Shown in pieces: positions 61,101-64,000 of a stretch of DNA of 64,000 bases; position 1 is the first letter of the stretch, and each line of letters begins with the position of its first letter. Source of the stretch: Paramecium tetraurelia. Lineage: Eukaryota > Ciliophora > Oligohymenophorea > Peniculida > Parameciidae. A program made the translations under genes and the position numbers. The notes under the pieces were generated by a model. The model was not told the DNA's origin. It ran no database searches and saw nothing but the letters and a program-made list of their open reading frames with translations. The stretch is from positions 372,001-436,000 of the forward strand of contig NW_001799066.1 of the NCBI RefSeq assembly GCF_000165425.1. The letters run 5' to 3'.

Positions 61101-62109
61101 GGGTCAGTTGAGCAAACATTATTGATATCAATAACACCATGATATGCTAATTATTTGTATTGGATTTGTTTCTAATCGACAAATTCATTTACTAGCATTC
61201 TTGTTTCTCCAAGAGGCACAAAGTTATTTGTTCCTCTAGTATTTATAAATGTCCAGCCATTATGAAATGCTACAATCAATCTTTTATTTATAATCTAAAT
61301 GTCTCCTTTATAGTCATCAGGAGTTCTGTATTTATAAGTCCTATATCTCTATACTTATCTATATATATCTGCTTCCATAGTATCAGGAATCAGCACTTGT
61401 ATTTTACTCATGGAATACAACCATACCTTCGCGATAATTCAAAATCCCCAGCGACAAAACTCTTTTTAAGTCCTGGTAATTCATCCCCTAATCCACATAA
61501 TGCGTTTTCTGGAGCCAAATGCATACTTATTTGAAATTCTTCACTCTGCACAATATCACATGTTACATTGATACCAGAGGATTCAAAGTTCACCTATTAA
61601 CCCAATAATAAGATTCTTGGACTTCCCTTTCTGAAATTGAGCTTTGTTGATTATGTAGTAATGGTTAATGCTGCTAGTTCACACCAACCCAAATGCATGC
61701 GTTTTAACACTAAATCTTATTGAGATTCAAATGCTTATATTTCCAGAATTATCAACAAAGGCATATCCTTATTATTTAGAATTCTAGTATGGTAATAGAT
61801 CGGTATGATTGGATGTTCATAATTTACTCCATCAGGTCCAAATTCCACATTTAGACGTGGACTATTATATGTTCTTCCAAAAAAGCACTTTTCTCCTTGC
61901 GAGTTTTAAATAAAAAAGTTGGCAGCAACTGAGAATTGTAAATTCAGAACAGGATTCTAAGGACGTCTGAGTCCCCCTATTCGAGACACAATCAACTTAA
62001 AAGCTTTTGAATCTAAGCCCATTTAGATTGGGATTGAAGAGGGTAGACTCTTATGCATCTTCTAAAATTTTAGAAACTTCTTTATTGAGTTTATGTCTTC
62101 GGTTGACAT
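58112..62109 (-). CDS. NPHP4: Nephrocystin-4 (NPHP4), ciliary transition-zone protein
   Basis: About 4 kb, start MSTEDINSIKKFLKFQ. The N-terminal region has CFFGRTYNSPRLNVEF, matching RFFGRTW of human NPHP4, and further C2/Ig-like beta segments. A Gln/Tyr-rich stretch and coiled coil (near 60.4-60.8 kb) are followed by a second C2-like region. The C-terminal Ig-like repeats are diagnostic: TPEYIKKYVKSRHITILLQQ, PIDHVLRFYERENRQTRL, PHVHITDPDVMIEW, HIHSQELIYSWLVNVHAE-type, and the final IFITDIDERIFDVIALNIKY matching IYINDHEDKNEEAFCVKV. It has several small introns; the first, after FELSRR, is placed only approximately. NPHP4 gates protein entry at the ciliary base with NPHP1 and RPGRIP1L. Confidence 0.85.
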
Positions 62110-62283
62110 TAATATTATTGTTTGAAATAAAAAATATCATCTGTAAAATTATATTTATCATTCCTTATTGATACTTCTCATTTCTAAAGGTATATTGAAT
62201 GGTCCTTTGAATTTATGAAGAATGCAATTATGATAAGTTATACAATTTTTTATTAATTTAGTTCATCTATAATACTATATATA

Positions 62284-64000
62284 TCATTGTTTTGAATCTT
62301 CATTATCCCAGATGTTATCCCCTTCAAATACCTCTCCTTATTCTTAATTCTCCTCTTCCATAGCTAATCTAACATATTCCTGGTATGCAAATCTATCCCA
62401 ATCAGTAAAATCTGGATGATCAACTATGTCATTTCTTACTTGAAATGGGTCTCTATTTTCATAAGCAATTAATTTATTTAAATTGGTCAAGAAATTGAAG
62501 AACACTCCACAAACAGTCAGATTCTATTTGAAATGACTTAATTTAAAGAGGATATCATTTTCAGGATGTAGAAGATCAACCATTTAACAAACAAAATCAT
62601 GGAATAAAATAGGTTCATGATTTAAATAATCCATTCTCTATTTCAGTTCCTCATAAAAGTAATCCATCTCAAATCCTGTAATAATTCCATTGTCATCCAG
62701 ATCAATAATCTTGAACCAATATTCTATGGATTATATAGTAGTCTTATCTTCTTCACATAATATGAAGTAAATGAAATCCTCATAGGACATCTTCTAATCT
62801 ATTTAACTTCTGAATCTACGGAGGAATCTGATCAAATATTCTATCGACAACTTTACGACTTAGACCATGACTGGAATAACGAGAGAAGTCTTCCTTGCTG
62901 ATATGGAAATCGTGATCACCATCTAATTCCCAGAATTTGCAATAAATAACATAGAAATGTTCATATGAGAAATATTATCTGATCTAATATAGGAACTATG
63001 AAATAATACTTTGTTAATATCATCTTCCTTTCCCAATATATCCAAAATATCAAATAAGTTACTTGATTTGAAGTCACGCCATGTAATTTTATTGTTATCC
63101 TTTCGACATAAATGAAAGAATATTCTATGAATTACTGTGTCTGCATATCGTTCTTAAAATTCCGGTGTTGCTTACAAAAATTCCAACCCCGGATGCTATT
63201 CAAGTAAAACTATTTAGGAAAGAGAATGTAGTACTCTTCATGAAAGGTTTGAAATCATCAAATTAAATGAAGTCATTCTTTGGTTTTTTGAGAATATGAA
63301 AACACCTCTGTTTTGGTTCTTTTTATGCTAATTGCTAATTCCAATACTTGATAAAAGCGGTTTTACTAATTTTGTTGCCTGTACCTTCTACTGCTGTCAT
63401 TAGAATTCTTGTTAAGTATTTGCATAGACCACATAAATTTGTAGTGATCTGCTCAAAATGACTAGCGTCGATTTGTTCAGCTTTACCAAATATTTCGTAA
63501 ATAATTTTCTAAAACCCTATAAACATATGGATTATACATTCTATTCTTATTGTAATTATAAATTGATCTCTTATGTGGGGAAATAGAATTGTGGAACCAA
63601 ATCGTAATTTTATACCTCCTCTACATGAAGCTTTTTCTATATTATTTACGATTAGGTCAATGATTATGATAAATCATCTGGAATACGCTATTTAATTTCA
63701 TGAAATGAGTCTGCACGAGGAGGAGTTGAAGGACCTTAGCTTTTTTTGTTAGGTGAGCTTAAGAGTGCACTTTGTGACATCCCAGACATAGTCATCTTAT
63801 TTGTGAAAAATGCATTAGGTTGAGTAATTAGATTATTTTACTTTCCTTCCCGCACATCCTTTATCAGTTGATGTACTAACTTTTAAGTTTAAGGTAGAGT
63901 TAGCCATTTAATGAAGAGATCATCAACTCGAGTTTTGGCCAATTAATATCTAATATTCTAAGTAAGTGGGAAACCTGCTCCAACTCCTTCAGAATACGAT
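62284..64000 (-). CDS. PP2A regulatory subunit B'' (PPP2R3-type), 5' end beyond window
   Basis: Runs from the right edge to TGA at 62284-62286; start not included. From the N-terminal side: [23 protein letters not shown] (family P-x-FYFP), a helical region, EF hand [15 protein letters not shown] in an [16 protein letters not shown] context, then [20 protein letters not shown] with the second EF hand, FYEELKQRM and [16 protein letters not shown], and an acidic C-terminus ([10 protein letters not shown]). Both Ca2+ loops look functional. Introns of 23-29 nt. Joining KLNR to [16 protein letters not shown] needs one base fewer at 62796-62797. B'' subunits target PP2A; FASS/TON2 and Rcn relatives organise microtubules and centrosomes. 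Confidence 0.85.

Overview
The window reads as macronuclear DNA of a ciliate of the Paramecium type. It is very A+T-rich, and long reading frames appear only if TAA and TAG are glutamine and TGA is the sole stop. Genes sit almost end to end on both strands and are broken by tiny GT..AG introns, mostly 20-30 nt (extremes used here 17-44). Where I rebuilt exon-intron structure, removing the introns gave whole-codon lengths in most genes, an internal check. A 150-N gap (48325-48474) shows it is a scaffold.

Layout. 1-5.2 kb: end of a helical-repeat gene, PACRG (axonemal inner-junction protein), a small MIR-domain protein, a coiled-coil protein, and one or two small unknown ORFs. 5.7-9.4 kb: a TORTIFOLIA1/SPIRAL2-like microtubule protein with a TAA-encoded polyglutamine tract, a calmodulin-like protein and SRP9. 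9.8-15 kb: an ABCG half-transporter, a METTL5-type rRNA methyltransferase, a one-helix membrane protein, and a CDPK-like pseudokinase with EF hands. 15-23 kb: Q-rich and coiled-coil proteins, a TAP42/IGBP1 homologue, UDP-galactose 4-epimerase and two unknown proteins. 23-26 kb: a repeat-rich protein with a possible signal peptide. 26.6-28.8 kb: a piggyBac-derived protein (PiggyMac-like) that has lost its first catalytic Asp, divergently paired with an unknown protein bearing a SUMO-interaction-like motif. 31-39 kb: a large coiled-coil protein and a ~1,540-residue TPR protein. 39-47 kb: an 8-kb gene fusing a degenerate P4-ATPase-like domain to two nucleotide-cyclase domains (guanylyl cyclase). 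47-51 kb: a PX-BAR sorting nexin and a jacalin-lectin protein with Pro/Gln repeats and a natural His6 tail. 52.5-58 kb: small unknown proteins, a structured Pol III-type RNA candidate with PSE, TATA and T-run, and an intact Ser/Thr kinase. 58-64 kb: NPHP4 (ciliary transition zone) and a PP2A B''-type regulatory subunit running off the edge.

Themes are cilia and cytoskeleton (PACRG, NPHP4, TORTIFOLIA-like, PP2A-B''), Ca2+ and cyclic-nucleotide signalling (calmodulin-like, pseudokinase, kinase, guanylyl cyclase) and DNA rearrangement (PiggyMac-like). No operon logic is expected; adjacency is mainly compaction, with divergent start codons as little as 6 bp apart. Several otherwise clean genes need one-base corrections, mostly in A/T runs, which points to assembly error before pseudogenisation.
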